A DNA stretch of 54,921 nucleotides from Betaproteobacteria bacterium Ga0077526 (GCA_001464765.1 LNDV01000007.1:1-54921), one strand, 5' to 3'; counted from the first letter of the stretch, positions 1 to 9,663 are shown. The notes: generated by a model from the letters alone, not told the origin. Numbers and translations are program-made.

Positions 1-115
1 CGTCAGTGCAAGCGCCTCGCCAGACTCCAGTCAGCTCGCGCCAACCTTCATCTCAACAGCGCCCACACCTCTCGGCTGTTCTCGAATTTTTAAAGAGCGT
101 TCCCGCGTTGGGAGA
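1..115 (-). other. 5' leader of an rRNA operon (partial)
   Basis: This stretch is the beginning of the transcript from the promoter at 123-150, with an expected start near base 115. It carries the boxA at 85-99 and no convincing coding sequence. The mature 16S rRNA start is not reached, so only leader RNA is inside the window. Confidence 0.65.
85..99 (-). promoter_or_regulatory. boxA antitermination element of an rRNA leader
   Basis: Read on the minus strand this is CGCTCTTTAAAAATT, very close to the boxA consensus (TGCTCTTTAACAA) bound by NusB/NusE in rRNA leaders. It lies about 15-30 bases downstream of the expected start site of the promoter at 123-150. That position identifies the transcript leaving the window to the left as an rRNA operon. 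The 16S gene itself is outside the window. Confidence 0.8.
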
Positions 116-122
116 GCCGCGC

Positions 123-150
123 ATTATACGGCTCTGTTTCGATCGGTCAA
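123..150 (-). promoter_or_regulatory. rRNA operon promoter (sigma-70 type)
   Basis: On the minus strand a TTGACC -35 box (145-150) is followed by a 16-base spacer and a perfect TATAAT -10 box (123-128). A GC-rich discriminator (GCGCGGC) follows, as expected for a growth-rate and stringently controlled rrn promoter. The region upstream of -35 is A-tract-rich and could act as a weak UP element. The -35 box starts only about 30 bases after the tyrS stop codon, and no terminator hairpin is visible in that gap. Confidence 0.85.
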
Positions 151-181
151 TACTCTTTCGAAACTTTCTGGGCACCGTGAG

Positions 182-1411
182 TTATGGCGCTGATGCGCCA
201 GCAATCGACAGGGTTACGCGGGCGATTTTTCGCTTTCCGACCTGAACAATTCGCGCGCCGCCGGGCAACAAGACAAGTCCCTTGTCGTCCACTCGATCTC
301 CGTCCACCCTGACTGCACCTTGCGACAGAAGGCGCAAACCTTCAGAGGTGCTCGTCACGAGACCAGCTTCCTTTAAGACGTTCGCAATCGGAAGACCACT
401 CGACGAACACGCCACAAACACTTCTGGCGCATTCTCTGGAACCGCATTGAGTCGGAATCTGGCATCGAATGCCGCCATTGCGGCGTCCGCGGAAGCCGAA
501 CCATGGAACCGCTCAACCATTTCTCTTGCGAACGCCACCTTGATATCTTTCGGATTCCTGCCGTTCTCAACATCATCACGCCAACGCGATATCTCTGCCG
601 GGAGTGCGGCAGACAATAGCGTTATGTACCGCCACATTAACGTGTCTGATATCGACATCAGTTTGCCGAACATCTCTTCAGGGGCGTCATCCACCGCGAC
701 GTAGTTGCCCAGCGACTTCGACATTTTGGCTACCCCGTCCAGCCCCTCCAGGAGTGGCAAGGTCATGACAACTTGTGGGCGCTGGCCAAAGGTACGCTGC
801 AGCTCACGGCCGACCAGAAGGTTGAACTTCTGATCTGTGCCCCCAAGCTCCAAGTCGGAACGAAGCGCGACGGAGTCATACCCTTGAACAAGGGGATAGA
901 GGAACTCGTGAAGCGCTATCGGCTTTCCTTCCGCGTAGCGCTTCGCGAAGTCATCGCGCTCCAACATTCTAGCCACCGTATGGGTGCTCGCCAGTCGCAC
1001 GAGTCCAGCGGTGCCCAGTTCATCCATCCAAATCGAATTGAAACGCACCTCCGTCAAATCGGGATCGAGCACCTTGAAGACCTGTTGCCGATAAGTTTTT
1101 GAATTAGCTTCGATTACATCGCGGCTGAGAGAAGGCCGTGTAGTATTCTTTCCGCTTGGATCGCCGATCATTGCTGTGAAGTCTCCGATCAGGAAGATCA
1201 CCTGATGGCCACACGCCTGAAACTGGCGAAGCTTGTTCAAAAGGACGGTGTGACCTAGGTGCAGGTCGGGCGATGTTGGATCAAACCCTGCCTTGATCCG
1301 CATCGGCTTGCCGCCACGAAGTCTCTCTCCCAGTTCCGACTCCACGAGAATCTCTTCAGATCCGAGCCGCAACAGTTCCAGCTGATCGCTAGCACTCAAC
1401 AATGCCGTCAT
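182..1411 (-). CDS. tyrS: tyrosyl-tRNA synthetase
   Basis: Class I aminoacyl-tRNA synthetase that charges tRNA-Tyr with tyrosine in the cytoplasm. The 409-residue product has a HIGH-type motif, HLGH, at residues 51-54 and a canonical KMSKS loop at 229-233. A C-terminal S4 RNA-binding domain lies at about 345-400. Length and motifs fit the TyrRS type 2 (TyrZ-like) branch. An AGGA Shine-Dalgarno sequence lies 5 bases before the ATG. It is divergent from the M23 peptidase gene and is followed almost immediately by an rRNA promoter on the same strand. Confidence 0.97.
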   Translation of the reverse strand: MTALLSASDQLELLRLGSEEILVESELGERLRGGKPMRIKAGFDPTSPDLHLGHTVLLNKLRQFQACGHQVIFLIGDFTAMIGDPSGKNTTRPSLSRDVIEANSKTYRQQVFKVLDPDLTEVRFNSIWMDELGTAGLVRLASTHTVARMLERDDFAKRYAEGKPIALHEFLYPLVQGYDSVALRSDLELGGTDQKFNLLVGRELQRTFGQRPQVVMTLPLLEGLDGVAKMSKSLGNYVAVDDAPEEMFGKLMSISDTLMWRYITLLSAALPAEISRWRDDVENGRNPKDIKVAFAREMVERFHGSASADAAMAAFDARFRLNAVPENAPEVFVACSSSGLPIANVLKEAGLVTSTSEGLRLLSQGAVRVDGDRVDDKGLVLLPGGARIVQVGKRKIARVTLSIAGASAP

Positions 1412-1604
1412 GGTTTCCTAAACAATTGTTTCTTCTGACCGATATTGCATCTGTTAGGCAATGCCGTCTCGCAACCAAACAGTTGCATCGACGCAGTTAG
1501 GACGTCTCTGCGTGCTAAAATGTCCACCAAATGGAAAAGCATCCGTAGCAAACGCAAAGTTTGCTCGAGTTCTCTCTAAATATCAATGCCTTAGGAAAAA
1601 GCGT

Positions 1605-2897
1605 TTGAAGAGTTCGCAACACAGTCGCCGCTGGATGTGGATACTGCTTGGCGCCTCCTTGGTCCCGCTGGGCGGGGTGGTCGCGGCCATCCGTGCCACC
1701 ACATTTCCCGAGGTGGATCTCCGAGCCGCGGTTCAGACCGTAGTGGAAGAGTTGCCCGGTTCGTCAGCCGTGGTGACCAATCTCGGGGAAAATCAACTTT
1801 TCTCTACAACCGAGCGGGTGACGCGAGGCGATACGCTTTCAAGCGTGTTCACTCGTCTTCGGATTGAAGATGCGGACGGCCAACGAACTCTCGCCCGGTC
1901 AGCCATTGCAAGAAGCGGTATCGTGCTTTCGCCTGGAAGCACGCTAACCGCACTGGTTAGTGCCACCGGATCTCTGAAGAGCCTAATTTTCCGAGGAGAC
2001 AGCGCCCGTCTCCGGTGGGATCGAACCAGTAGCGGATTCTCCCAAGTCACGGTCGCAAGCGATGTTCAGCGCCGCGTTGTAATGAAATCTGGAACCATCG
2101 TAAGTTCTCTCTTCGCCGCCACCGACAATGCAGATGTTCCTGATGCAATCGCGTCGTCGTTCGCGGACATCTTCTCAGAACAAGTGGATCTTCAGCGTGG
2201 CATCAAGCCGGGAGATCGATTCTCGGTCGTATACGAAGTGCTGCACATTGAAGGAGAGGAAGAGCGTCCAAGTCGTATTCTCGCCGCCGAGTTCCTGAAT
2301 CAAGGACGATTGCTCCAGGCTTTTCACTTCGACAGCGCCGAGAAGGACAAGGCTGAGTACTTCTCGCCTGATGGCAGGAATTTGAAGCGTGTTTTCTTGA
2401 CGTCTCCGATAGAGTTTTCGCGGGTGACCTCTGGCTTCTCGTCGGTACGACTTCACCCAGTGCTGCAAGTCTGGCGGGCGCACAAGGGTATCGATTTTGG
2501 AGCCCCGATAGGCTCTCGGGTACGAGCCACCGGGGATGGATATGTGAAGTCTATCGGCTGGCAGAATGGCTACGGAAAGACCGTGGTTATCCAGCATGCT
2601 CGAGGGTTTAGCACGCTATATGGGCATTTATCGGCATTCCCCCCGTCCCTTGCGGAAGGCTCTCGAGTTCATCAGGGGGACGTTATTGGATTTGTCGGGA
2701 TGACCGGCATGTCAACCGGCCCCCATTTGCACTATGAGTTCCACGTCAACGGATCCCATGTCGATCCGGCGCGCTATGCCGCAGAACAACGTCAGGATGT
2801 CCCGGCGTCGCGGCGAGCTCTTTTCCGTGACTCGGTTCTAGCCGCTCAGACTGCGCTTAACGCGCTCCGAACTGTTGACGTCGCCGCGACGGAGTGA
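1605..2897 (+). CDS. M23 family peptidoglycan metallopeptidase
   Basis: Probable periplasmic zinc endopeptidase or amidase activator acting on peptidoglycan. With the start chosen here there is an N-terminal membrane anchor (about residues 10-30), a middle region of the OapA/LysM-linked type, and a C-terminal M23 (LytM) domain. The zinc ligands HxxxD (H293, D297) and HLH (H374, H376) are intact, so it is probably catalytically active. The TTG at 1605 is preferred because AGGAAAAAGCG precedes it and an extended -10 (TGCTAAAAT) lies upstream near 1513-1521. The open frame extends back to an ATG at 1461, giving 478 residues. Genes of this type commonly neighbour tyrS in betaproteobacteria. Confidence 0.88.
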   Translation: MKSSQHSRRWMWILLGASLVPLGGVVAAIRATTFPEVDLRAAVQTVVEELPGSSAVVTNLGENQLFSTTERVTRGDTLSSVFTRLRIEDADGQRTLARSAIARSGIVLSPGSTLTALVSATGSLKSLIFRGDSARLRWDRTSSGFSQVTVASDVQRRVVMKSGTIVSSLFAATDNADVPDAIASSFADIFSEQVDLQRGIKPGDRFSVVYEVLHIEGEEERPSRILAAEFLNQGRLLQAFHFDSAEKDKAEYFSPDGRNLKRVFLTSPIEFSRVTSGFSSVRLHPVLQVWRAHKGIDFGAPIGSRVRATGDGYVKSIGWQNGYGKTVVIQHARGFSTLYGHLSAFPPSLAEGSRVHQGDVIGFVGMTGMSTGPHLHYEFHVNGSHVDPARYAAEQRQDVPASRRALFRDSVLAAQTALNALRTVDVAATE

Positions 2898-2968
2898 ACC
2901 CGTCGTCTTTCAGGAAATTGGACTGGCTCAGAACTCATCTGACCACCTGAAACCAATACGCGTTACCC

Positions 2969-3325
2969 TCAGGCGGAAAAGGATGATCCGCACCCGCAGG
3001 TCGAGGTCGCGTTTGGATTCCTGATGACAAACTGAGATCCCTCAACGCCGTCCTGAAAATCAATTTCCGCACCGGTAAGGTATTGGAAGCTCATCGGATC
3101 CACCAAGAGGAGCACGCCATCAGTCTCGATCGCCGTATCGTCCTCTTCTACGGTCTCCTCGAACGAAAATCCGTACTGAAAGCCTGAGCATCCTCCACCT
3201 GATACAAACACTCGAAGCTTTAGATCTGGATTTCCCTCGTCCTCCAACAGCGCTCGAACCTTGGCGGCGGCCGTGTGAGTAAAGAGGATCGCCGACGTTG
3301 TGTTTACTTCAGTTTCGACTGACAT
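2969..3325 (-). CDS. erpA: iron-sulfur cluster insertion protein ErpA
   Basis: A-type carrier that delivers [4Fe-4S] clusters to apoproteins, including enzymes of isoprenoid synthesis. The product is 118 residues with the three conserved cluster cysteines at C46 (in GGGCSGF) and C110/C112 (in TCGCGSSF). The 10-residue N-terminal tail and the CGCGSSF ending match ErpA better than IscA or SufA. It lies 22 bases downstream of the bactofilin gene on the same strand and is probably cotranscribed with it. No isc or suf gene is next to it. Confidence 0.93.
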   Translation of the reverse strand: MSVETEVNTTSAILFTHTAAAKVRALLEDEGNPDLKLRVFVSGGGCSGFQYGFSFEETVEEDDTAIETDGVLLLVDPMSFQYLTGAEIDFQDGVEGSQFVIRNPNATSTCGCGSSFSA

Positions 3326-3347
3326 AGACTCTCCACATTCAACAAAC

Positions 3348-3779
3348 TCAGGGATTGTGATCGCTGACGTCAGAAGGCCCGAAAACCGCTGACACCTGTT
3401 TCAGCGAAACCACGTTTGCCGCCGCGCTTTCCTCGTGTACCAGTTGACCGCCTACAGAAGCCCCAAGTTGAATTTCCAGGTGCGAGTAATACACATTACC
3501 TAGGATGCGAGCGTTCGGGCCGAGTTCCAGAAAACCCAGACTACGAACTGACCCAAGAACCAAACCGTCAATGTACGCCTGATCTACGCGGACATCCCCT
3601 TCAATGCTCGCGTCATCTTCGATCCACAGCCGAGTCACGCCCGGGCCCGCTCCCCACACCCCTCCAACCACTTTCCCTTCGACTCTGAGCACCCCCGAAA
3701 ACTCCACGTCTCCTCGGAAAATCGTGCCAGAACCCACCAAACTCTCAAGTGGCGCGGAGAGGTCGCTGCCTGTCGTCAT
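3348..3779 (-). CDS. bactofilin family protein
   Basis: Small cytoskeletal protein of the bactofilin (DUF583) family; members polymerise without nucleotide into filaments that scaffold envelope enzymes. The 143-residue product has the family's core of short beta-repeat turns, with regular [21 protein letters not shown] steps from about residue 15 to 115, flanked by flexible ends. Neighbours are erpA downstream and rpsI-rplM upstream, the latter closed off by a terminator. Which envelope process it serves cannot be told from the sequence. Confidence 0.88.
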   Translation of the reverse strand: MTTGSDLSAPLESLVGSGTIFRGDVEFSGVLRVEGKVVGGVWGAGPGVTRLWIEDDASIEGDVRVDQAYIDGLVLGSVRSLGFLELGPNARILGNVYYSHLEIQLGASVGGQLVHEESAAANVVSLKQVSAVFGPSDVSDHNP

Positions 3780-3943
3780 CGTTGTGGCACCATTCGCTGC
3801 AAAACACTGAAATCAATCACTGCACCGCTTTAGCCAGTTCGCGCCAAAGTCGGCATGCCGCGCGTACGCTAAGCACTGCCCGCGTCGGAACATCTCCAGA
3901 CGCATTCTTGCGCGACGTACTGCACGAAGAGTTCGTATAGTGA

Positions 3944-3980
3944 CACAAAAAACAAAGCCGCCAGATTGGCGGCTTTGTTT
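3944..3980 (-). terminator. Rho-independent terminator after rpsI
   Basis: A perfect 13-bp stem, AAACAAAGCCGCC (3950-3962) paired with GGCGGCTTTGTTT (3968-3980), closes a 5-base loop. Read on the minus strand it runs into TTTTTTG. It starts 16 bases after the rpsI stop codon and ends the rplM-rpsI transcript before the bactofilin gene. Confidence 0.9.
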
Positions 3981-3996
3981 CAACAAGGACTGGACG

Positions 3997-4389
3997 TTAT
4001 CGCTTAGAGAACTGCTTACGACGACGTGCCTTGTGCAGACCGACTTTCTTACGCTCCACCTCTCGAGCATCTCGAGTAATCAAGCCCGCCTTCCGCAGAG
4101 CAGGCTTGAGCGACGCATCGTAATCCACTAGCGCCCTCGCAATTCCGTGACGAACCGCACCAGCTTGGCCGGACTCGCCCCCTCCAGCGACGTTCACATG
4201 GATATCAAACGTCCCGAGATGGTTGGTCAACTCAAGCGGCTGACGAACGACCATTCTTCCGGTCTGGCGCGAGAAAAACTCGTCGACATGCTTGCCGTTA
4301 ACGCGAAACTCACCTTTTCCGGGCCGGATAAACACCCTCGCGACAGCGCTTTTGCGACGACCGGTTCCGAGGTTCTGCTGAGATGCCAA
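3997..4389 (-). CDS. rpsI: 30S ribosomal protein S9
   Basis: Small-subunit ribosomal protein whose C-terminal tail reaches the P-site tRNA. The 130-residue product begins [13 protein letters not shown] and ends with the basic tail RRRKQFSKR, both hallmarks of S9. It follows rplM with a 15-base gap in the usual L13-S9 operon, and a strong intrinsic terminator follows. Confidence 0.98.
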   Translation of the reverse strand: MASQQNLGTGRRKSAVARVFIRPGKGEFRVNGKHVDEFFSRQTGRMVVRQPLELTNHLGTFDIHVNVAGGGESGQAGAVRHGIARALVDYDASLKPALRKAGLITRDAREVERKKVGLHKARRRKQFSKR

Positions 4390-4404
4390 AACCGTCTCCT
4401 TAGA

Positions 4405-4833
4405 TTAAGCGGCCAGCGCCTTGGGCTGCTGCGCCGAATGAGGGTGCGACGCGCCCGCGTAGACCTTGAGCTTCTTGGCCATTGCGTAACCCAATGGGCC
4501 TTTTGGAAGCATTCCCTTAACGGCCAGCTCAAGCGCGCGATTGGGGAAGCGGTTCTGCATCTTCTCGAACGAAGTGCTCCGAATACCCCCAGGATAGCCA
4601 CTGTGGCGATGATAGATCTTTTGCGTTGCTTTCTGGCCGGTGACGCGGATCTTGTCGACGTTCACGACGACGATAAAGTCACCCGTATCGACATGAGGCG
4701 TGAAGATCGCCTTATGTTTTCCACGCAACCTGTGCGCGATCAATGACGCCAAGCGTCCCAGTACCTGATCCGTCGCGTCAATGACGAACCATTCCCGCTC
4801 TACAGTCTCTGCTTTTGCCGAAAACGTCTTCAT
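4405..4833 (-). CDS. rplM: 50S ribosomal protein L13
   Basis: Large-subunit assembly protein, 142 residues, starting [15 protein letters not shown] and carrying the family motifs GRLAS and HVDTGDFI. The reading frame stays open 25 codons further upstream, but the family N-terminus fixes the start at 4833. It is the first gene of the rplM-rpsI operon, and the 125-base gap to the divergent protease gene must hold both promoters. Confidence 0.97.
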   Translation of the reverse strand: MKTFSAKAETVEREWFVIDATDQVLGRLASLIAHRLRGKHKAIFTPHVDTGDFIVVVNVDKIRVTGQKATQKIYHRHSGYPGGIRSTSFEKMQNRFPNRALELAVKGMLPKGPLGYAMAKKLKVYAGASHPHSAQQPKALAA

Positions 4834-4958
4834 GGTGAAGATCGGTGCCGATGAAGGGTAAGATTTGGATGGTACGATATCGCGGAATGCGATGTCAATC
4901 GAGAACATGCCGTCGTCTCACCCCCCACCCACTTCCGAAACGTCGCTTCGAACTCCGG

Positions 4959-6125
4959 ATGAAGAGAGTCTGGCTGATATTCTCACAAGCTGTCACGGTG
5001 TCGCTCGCCGTGCTTTTCGTCTTGTCCTCATTGCGTCCCGAGTTGCTGGGACGACCGGCACCGGCGCCAAATTTCGCAAACGATAGCCGCCCGCAGCCGC
5101 CCGACCCTGCCGCAAAAGTCACGACTCAGTCTGACCTTCCGGGGTTCCGTACTGCCGCGACCAAGGCCGCGAGCGCAGTGGTAAACGTCTACACGACGCA
5201 GGAGACCAAGCGGGCTCGTCATCCTCTGATGAACGACCCGTTCTTTCGGCGATTCTTTGGCGATCCTTCGGAGGATGATGGGTCAAGAGTTTCCAGTCTC
5301 GGGTCAGGCGTTCTCGTAACAGCTGACGGGATGATTCTGACCAATCATCACGTTGTAGAGGCTGCAGACGGTATCGAGGTTGCGTTGAGCGATGGGCGGA
5401 AACTACCTGCGCGAATCGTGGGAACTGACCCTGATACGGATCTGGCAGTCCTGCAGGCGAGCGGCCCGAATTTGGGCGCGATTACGTTCGGGGACTCGGA
5501 TAGCCTCCGAGTCGGAGATCTTGTGCTCGCGATTGGCAACCCATTCGGTGTTGGGCAAACCGTCACCATGGGAATCGTCAGTGCCCTGGGGCGCAGCCAC
5601 TTGGGCCTCAGCACATTCGAGAACTTCATTCAGACGGATGCCGCAATCAACCCCGGGAACTCAGGCGGCGCGTTGATCGACACGTCCGGAAATCTGGTCG
5701 GCATCAATAGCGCCATCTACTCACGCAGCGGCGGCAGCATGGGGATCGGTTTTGCGATTCCCTCAAGCGTTGCGAGGCAGGTAATGGAGCAGATAATCAC
5801 TTCAGGAACGGTTACGCGAGGTTGGATCGGTGTGGAGGTTCAGGAACTGAGCGCGGAGCTCGCGGAGTCGTTCAAGATGAGTCGGCCAGAGGGAACGATC
5901 ATCGCCGGCGTGCTACGCGGTGGACCGGCGGATCGGGCGGGAATCCGACTAGGAGACATTCTGACGCACGTCGATGGCGGGAAGGTCGCAGACACCGCGT
6001 CAATGCTGAACCTCATCGCGGGGCTCAAACCAGGTCAAGCTGCGGTGCTCACGATCTATCGGGACGGGGAGCCCAAGCAAGTACCGATCGTTGTAGGCAA
6101 ACGTCCGCACCCGCGCGACAAGTAG
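4959..6125 (+). CDS. HtrA-type trypsin-like serine protease with one PDZ domain (S1C family)
   Basis: Periplasmic quality-control or signalling protease. The 388-residue product has an N-terminal hydrophobic segment (about residues 3-22) that acts as anchor or signal. The protease domain has the full triad H131 (TNHHVV), D161 (DTDLAVL) and S235 (NPGNSGGAL), followed by a single PDZ domain at about 280-375. One PDZ domain plus an N-terminal anchor resembles DegS more than DegP or DegQ, although betaproteobacterial members are often labelled DegQ. The start at 4959 was chosen because the signal sequence begins there; upstream codons overlap the rplM leader. It converges on tatC. Confidence 0.92.
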   Translation: MKRVWLIFSQAVTVSLAVLFVLSSLRPELLGRPAPAPNFANDSRPQPPDPAAKVTTQSDLPGFRTAATKAASAVVNVYTTQETKRARHPLMNDPFFRRFFGDPSEDDGSRVSSLGSGVLVTADGMILTNHHVVEAADGIEVALSDGRKLPARIVGTDPDTDLAVLQASGPNLGAITFGDSDSLRVGDLVLAIGNPFGVGQTVTMGIVSALGRSHLGLSTFENFIQTDAAINPGNSGGALIDTSGNLVGINSAIYSRSGGSMGIGFAIPSSVARQVMEQIITSGTVTRGWIGVEVQELSAELAESFKMSRPEGTIIAGVLRGGPADRAGIRLGDILTHVDGGKVADTASMLNLIAGLKPGQAAVLTIYRDGEPKQVPIVVGKRPHPRDK

Positions 6126-6128
6126 GAC

Positions 6129-6149
6129 CGCGGGCCAAATGTGGCCGCG
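6129..6149. terminator. possible bidirectional hairpin between htrA-like gene and tatC
   Basis: CGCGGGCCA pairs with TGGCCGCG across an AATG loop, with one bulged G. It sits in the 41-base gap between two convergent genes. There is no T-tract on either side, so it would be a weak or Rho-assisted terminator at best. Confidence 0.35.
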
Positions 6150-6166
6150 CGCAAAGGCGTCGACGA

Positions 6167-6907
6167 TCAGCCGGATGTCTCCGCTTGTTGCTGAGCAGGC
6201 TTTTCGATGAACATGGAAACGATGATTCCCGCCTCGTACAAGAGCCACAAAGGGATGGCCAACATGATCTGAGATATCACATCCGGGGGGGTTACGACAG
6301 CAGCAACCACGAATGCCCCGACCACGACATAGGGCCTGATTTCCTTCAGTTTTGCCACTGTCACCATTCGCATCTTGACCAAGAGCACAACGGCGATCGG
6401 CACTTCGAACGTCACCCCGAATGCGAAGAACATTCCGAGCACGAAACTGAAGTAATTCTCGATATCGGGAGCGACCTCAATGCTTTTGGGCGCGATCGAG
6501 TAAACAAACTTGAACACAACGCCAAACACGAAGAAGTAACAGAACGCCACACCCGCAAAAAACAGTGCAGTACTCGCTACAACAAGCGGAAGCACGAAAC
6601 GCTTCTCGTGCGCATACAGCCCTGGCGCCACGAAGGCCCAAGCCTGGTAAAGAATGATGGGCAGCGTGACGCAAATCGAAACCATCATCGCCACCTTCAC
6701 CGGCACCAGGAACGGAGTCACGACGCCAGTGGCAATCATGTGAGCTCCCTCGGGCAACGCACTCATCAACGGCGTGGCAAGGATGTCGTATAACTGCGGC
6801 GCAAAATAAAAGCAGGGCAGAAACACGATGATCACTGCAATCAAGGCTCTCAGGAGCCGATCTCGCAGTTCGATCAAATGGGAAAGGAAAGAGTCTGGCT
6901 CGCTCAT
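6167..6907 (-). CDS. tatC: Sec-independent protein translocase TatC
   Basis: Multi-spanning core receptor of the twin-arginine translocase, which exports folded proteins. The 246-residue product starts with the TatC signature region (SFLSHLIELRDRLLRA) and shows six hydrophobic segments. It is the last gene of hinT-tatA-tatB-tatC, 57 bases after tatB. Confidence 0.97.
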   Translation of the reverse strand: MSEPDSFLSHLIELRDRLLRALIAVIIVFLPCFYFAPQLYDILATPLMSALPEGAHMIATGVVTPFLVPVKVAMMVSICVTLPIILYQAWAFVAPGLYAHEKRFVLPLVVASTALFFAGVAFCYFFVFGVVFKFVYSIAPKSIEVAPDIENYFSFVLGMFFAFGVTFEVPIAVVLLVKMRMVTVAKLKEIRPYVVVGAFVVAAVVTPPDVISQIMLAIPLWLLYEAGIIVSMFIEKPAQQQAETSG

Positions 6908-6964
6908 GACTCGTGCACCGCGGTTAATCGCCTTCGAGAGTGGACTGGCGGAGCGCTCAAGCGC

Positions 6965-7435
6965 TCAGACCGTCTGACTGGACGCGGAAGCAGGAGTGTT
7001 GCTCGATGAACCGGAACCACCTTGACTCGGGGCAGGGAGTTCAAGGTCCATCTGCGTACCGTTGGCTTCGGAAGCCGCCTCGGCTGACGATGCCCCAGAC
7101 CCAGCGCCTCCAGCCAAGCCAAAATGCATCATCGGATTGGAAAGGCGACTGAACTCTTCTTCCGTCTTCTTGATCTCGCGTGACAACTCGCCCACATGCG
7201 AATTCATCGCGTCGTTCATCGTGGACGCAGCATCGTCCATTGTCTTCTTCAGGTCCTTCAGCTCCGACATCTCGACTTCGCGGTTGATATCAGCCTTTAC
7301 GTCCGCGACATACCGCTGCATCCGCCCCATGAGATGCCCGGCGGTGCGGGCAACCTTAGGAAGACGCTCGGGCCCGATCACCACGAGCGCCACGACCCCG
7401 ATCACCATGAGTTCAGACAAGCCGATATCGAACAC
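6965..7435 (-). CDS. tatB: Sec-independent protein translocase TatB
   Basis: Substrate-receptor partner of TatC. The 156-residue product begins MFDIGLSELMVIGVVAL, with the conserved E8 and the GPERLP hinge after a single transmembrane helix. A long amphipathic helix and a Gly/Ser/Ala-rich tail follow. Length fits proteobacterial TatB. It lies between tatA and tatC. Confidence 0.96.
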   Translation of the reverse strand: MFDIGLSELMVIGVVALVVIGPERLPKVARTAGHLMGRMQRYVADVKADINREVEMSELKDLKKTMDDAASTMNDAMNSHVGELSREIKKTEEEFSRLSNPMMHFGLAGGAGSGASSAEAASEANGTQMDLELPAPSQGGSGSSSNTPASASSQTV

Positions 7436-7463
7436 TTAAGTTGTCCCCGGCAATGAAGACGGA

Positions 7464-7688
7464 TCAGGCCTTGGACTTTTCCTTCACTTCGCCATCGATG
7501 GTGTGTCCAGGGGCGGCACCTTCCAGCTTTCCCGATGCCCCGGGTGCTTCATCACCCTTCATGCCTTCCTTGAAGCCCTTCACTGCACCACCGAGATCCT
7601 GCCCGAGGTTGCGGAGCTTCTTCGTGCCGAAAATCAAGACGACCACCAGAAGAACGATCAACCAATGCCAAATGCTGAAACTGCCCAT
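7464..7688 (-). CDS. tatA: Sec-independent protein translocase TatA
   Basis: Pore-forming component of the Tat system. The 74-residue product has one N-terminal transmembrane helix (about residues 5-21), then the [10 protein letters not shown] hinge and an amphipathic helix. This is the classic TatA layout. It is 28 bases upstream of tatB in the same operon. Confidence 0.96.
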   Translation of the reverse strand: MGSFSIWHWLIVLLVVVLIFGTKKLRNLGQDLGGAVKGFKEGMKGDEAPGASGKLEGAAPGHTIDGEVKEKSKA

Positions 7689-7728
7689 GATTCCTGCCTC
7701 CGAGTCCCGGGGAATGCACCCCTGTGAG

Positions 7729-8088
7729 CTAAGACCTTGTGATCATACCCGGGAGCGGACGATCACTCCCAAGCAGATGGAAATGTAGATGATAAACGTC
7801 CTGGCGACCGACGGTCCCTGTATTGGCAATTACCCTGAAACCGTCCGGCGACCCGTTTTCCCTCGCCAGCCGCTGGGCCAACACCATCATCGCGCCAACC
7901 AACCCAGCGTCACCTTCCGCAAGCGCAGCCATCGACGCAATATGGCGCTTCGGAATCATCAGAAGGTGCAGAGGTGCCATCGGCTGGATATCGTGGAACA
8001 CCAGTATCTGGTCATCCTCGTAGACCTTCTTGCTGGGGATCTCGGACCGGACGATCCTGCAGAACACGCAAGTCGCGTCCTCACTCAT
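7729..8088 (-). CDS. hinT: histidine triad (HIT) nucleotide-binding protein
   Basis: HinT-type purine nucleoside phosphoramidase, cytoplasmic. The 119-residue product carries CVFCRI near the N-terminus (the CxxC zinc pair of HIT proteins) and the active-site triad HLHFHLLG near the C-terminus. An alternative start 10 codons upstream exists (8118), but family N-termini begin near MSEDATC. It sits between hisE and tatA, as in many betaproteobacteria. Confidence 0.93.
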   Translation of the reverse strand: MSEDATCVFCRIVRSEIPSKKVYEDDQILVFHDIQPMAPLHLLMIPKRHIASMAALAEGDAGLVGAMMVLAQRLARENGSPDGFRVIANTGTVGRQDVYHLHFHLLGSDRPLPGMITRS

Positions 8089-8114
8089 GGCACCCTCACC
8101 CTGCCTCAACATGT

Positions 8115-8438
8115 TCACCGCGGCCGCGACGCCTTCTCGTCAAGCCCCGAGATTCCTTCGCGTCGGCGCAATTCAGCCAAAACGTCATCTGGGCCCAAGC
8201 CAGCGTGGGCCAGCATGATCAGGCAATGGAACCACAGATCAGCAGTTTCCCGGACGAGATGCAGTTTATCACCGCCCTTTGCCGCAAGAATGGCCTCCGT
8301 CGCTTCCTCTCCGATTTTCTTGAGGATTGCGTCTTCGCCTTTCGCGTAGAGACCAGCAACGTAAGAACTGCCGGGATCAGCCCCTTTTCGGGCCTCCAGC
8401 GTTTCAGCCAGACGGTGCAGCACCTGCAGGTCCATCAC
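8115..8438 (-). CDS. hisE: phosphoribosyl-ATP diphosphatase
   Basis: Second step of histidine synthesis: hydrolysis of phosphoribosyl-ATP to phosphoribosyl-AMP. The 107-residue product has the MazG-like helical core with [13 protein letters not shown] and the [11 protein letters not shown] metal-binding segment. Its ATG overlaps the hisI stop by four bases (ATGA), so translation is probably coupled. HisI and HisE are separate proteins here, not the fused HisIE of enterobacteria. Confidence 0.96.
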   Translation of the reverse strand: MMDLQVLHRLAETLEARKGADPGSSYVAGLYAKGEDAILKKIGEEATEAILAAKGGDKLHLVRETADLWFHCLIMLAHAGLGPDDVLAELRRREGISGLDEKASRPR

Positions 8439-8851
8439 TTTCCGCTCCTGTCAGCTGTCCGATAGATTTCTTCGGGATCCTTCAGCACGTCGTCTCGCGT
8501 TAACCATGCATCCCCGGAAAGCCTTCGGAAAAAGCAGCTCTGCCTACCAGTGTGGCAAGCGACTCCCCCCTGCTGGACGATATGCAGCAGGACAACATCG
8601 CCATCACAATCCAGATCGATATGCCTGACCTGTTGCGTGTGCCCGGACTCTTCTCCCTTCCGCCAAAGACGAGATCGTGAACGCGACCAGTAATGCGCGA
8701 AGCCGGTTTCCGCCGTCAGCCGCGCCGCATCGCGGTTCATGTGGGCGACCATCAGTACCCTTCCCGTCTCGGCGTCCTGGGCCACGGCCGGTACCAGGCC
8801 GTCCGCACCCCATCGGATTTCTTCGAGCCAGGCCTCACGCATGTCGCTCAT
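8435..8851 (-). CDS. hisI: phosphoribosyl-AMP cyclohydrolase
   Basis: Third step of histidine synthesis: ring opening of phosphoribosyl-AMP. The product is 138 residues from the ATG at 8851, just past the hisF stop. A GTG at 8860 would add three residues. Conserved segments include [14 protein letters not shown], the metal ligands in DLDCDGD, and [10 protein letters not shown]. It overlaps hisE at its end. Confidence 0.95.
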   Translation of the reverse strand: MSDMREAWLEEIRWGADGLVPAVAQDAETGRVLMVAHMNRDAARLTAETGFAHYWSRSRSRLWRKGEESGHTQQVRHIDLDCDGDVVLLHIVQQGGVACHTGRQSCFFRRLSGDAWLTRDDVLKDPEEIYRTADRSGK

Positions 8852-8852
8852 G

Positions 8853-9623
8853 TCAGGCACGAACCTCTATGCCGCGTTCCGCCATCACCCGCTTGGCCTG
8901 ACCGACGGTGAACTCGCCGTAGTGGAAGATGCTCGCCGCCAGTACAGCGTCTGCCTTCCCGACCAGCACCCCATCCGAGAGATGTTCCAGCGACCCCACG
9001 CCACCGCTGGCGATTACCGGAATAGCGAGTTCATCAGAAAAGGCACGCACCAGTTCAAGATCGAAACCGAGCTTGGTTCCGTCTCGGTCCATTGAGGTCA
9101 GGAGTATCTCGCCCGCCCCGGCGTCCTGCATCCGTCTCCCCCACACCAAAGCGTCCAGACCGGTCGCGCGCCGGCCGCCGTGCGTAAACACTTCCCACTT
9201 TGCAGGCCCGTCTACCGGCACTCGCCTGGCGTCTATCGCGACGACGATGCACTGGGAGCCAAAACGTCCCGCCGCGTCACGAACCAGATCCGGATTCTGA
9301 ACGGCAGCAGTGTTGATACTGACCTTGTCCGCGCCGGCGTTGAGCAGTCGCCGAATGTCGTCGATAGACCGCACGCCGCCGCCGACGGTCAAGGGGATGA
9401 AGACCTGGGCCGCCACCTGCTCGACGACCTGGACCATCGTATCCCGGCCGTCGGAACTCGCCGTGATATCGAGAAAAGTGAGTTCGTCGGCCCCCTGGTC
9501 GTCATAGCGCTTGGCCACTTCGACCGGATCGCCGGCATCCCGAAGGCCGACGAAATTGACACCCTTCACTACGCGCCCGCCAGTCACATCGAGGCAAGGA
9601 ATGATTCTCGTGGCAAGCGACAT
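8853..9623 (-). CDS. hisF: imidazole glycerol phosphate synthase, cyclase subunit
   Basis: Cyclase half of the HisH-HisF enzyme, which joins ammonia with PRFAR to give imidazole glycerol phosphate and AICAR. The 256-residue (beta/alpha)8 barrel starts [16 protein letters not shown]. Catalytic aspartates are visible in PCLDV (general base near residue 12) and in LTSMDRDG. The frame is open well upstream, but the family N-terminus fixes the start at 9623. Confidence 0.97.
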   Translation of the reverse strand: MSLATRIIPCLDVTGGRVVKGVNFVGLRDAGDPVEVAKRYDDQGADELTFLDITASSDGRDTMVQVVEQVAAQVFIPLTVGGGVRSIDDIRRLLNAGADKVSINTAAVQNPDLVRDAAGRFGSQCIVVAIDARRVPVDGPAKWEVFTHGGRRATGLDALVWGRRMQDAGAGEILLTSMDRDGTKLGFDLELVRAFSDELAIPVIASGGVGSLEHLSDGVLVGKADAVLAASIFHYGEFTVGQAKRVMAERGIEVRA

Positions 9624-9663
9624 CAAGCGCTCCGAGCCCGTGTGGTCGCGACTCGCCCCTGGT

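Noticed and set aside
2908..2952. TTTCAGG...CCTGAAA inverted repeat between the M23 peptidase and erpA genes as a terminator
   Set aside because: The 7-bp arms are more than 30 bases apart and no T-tract follows.
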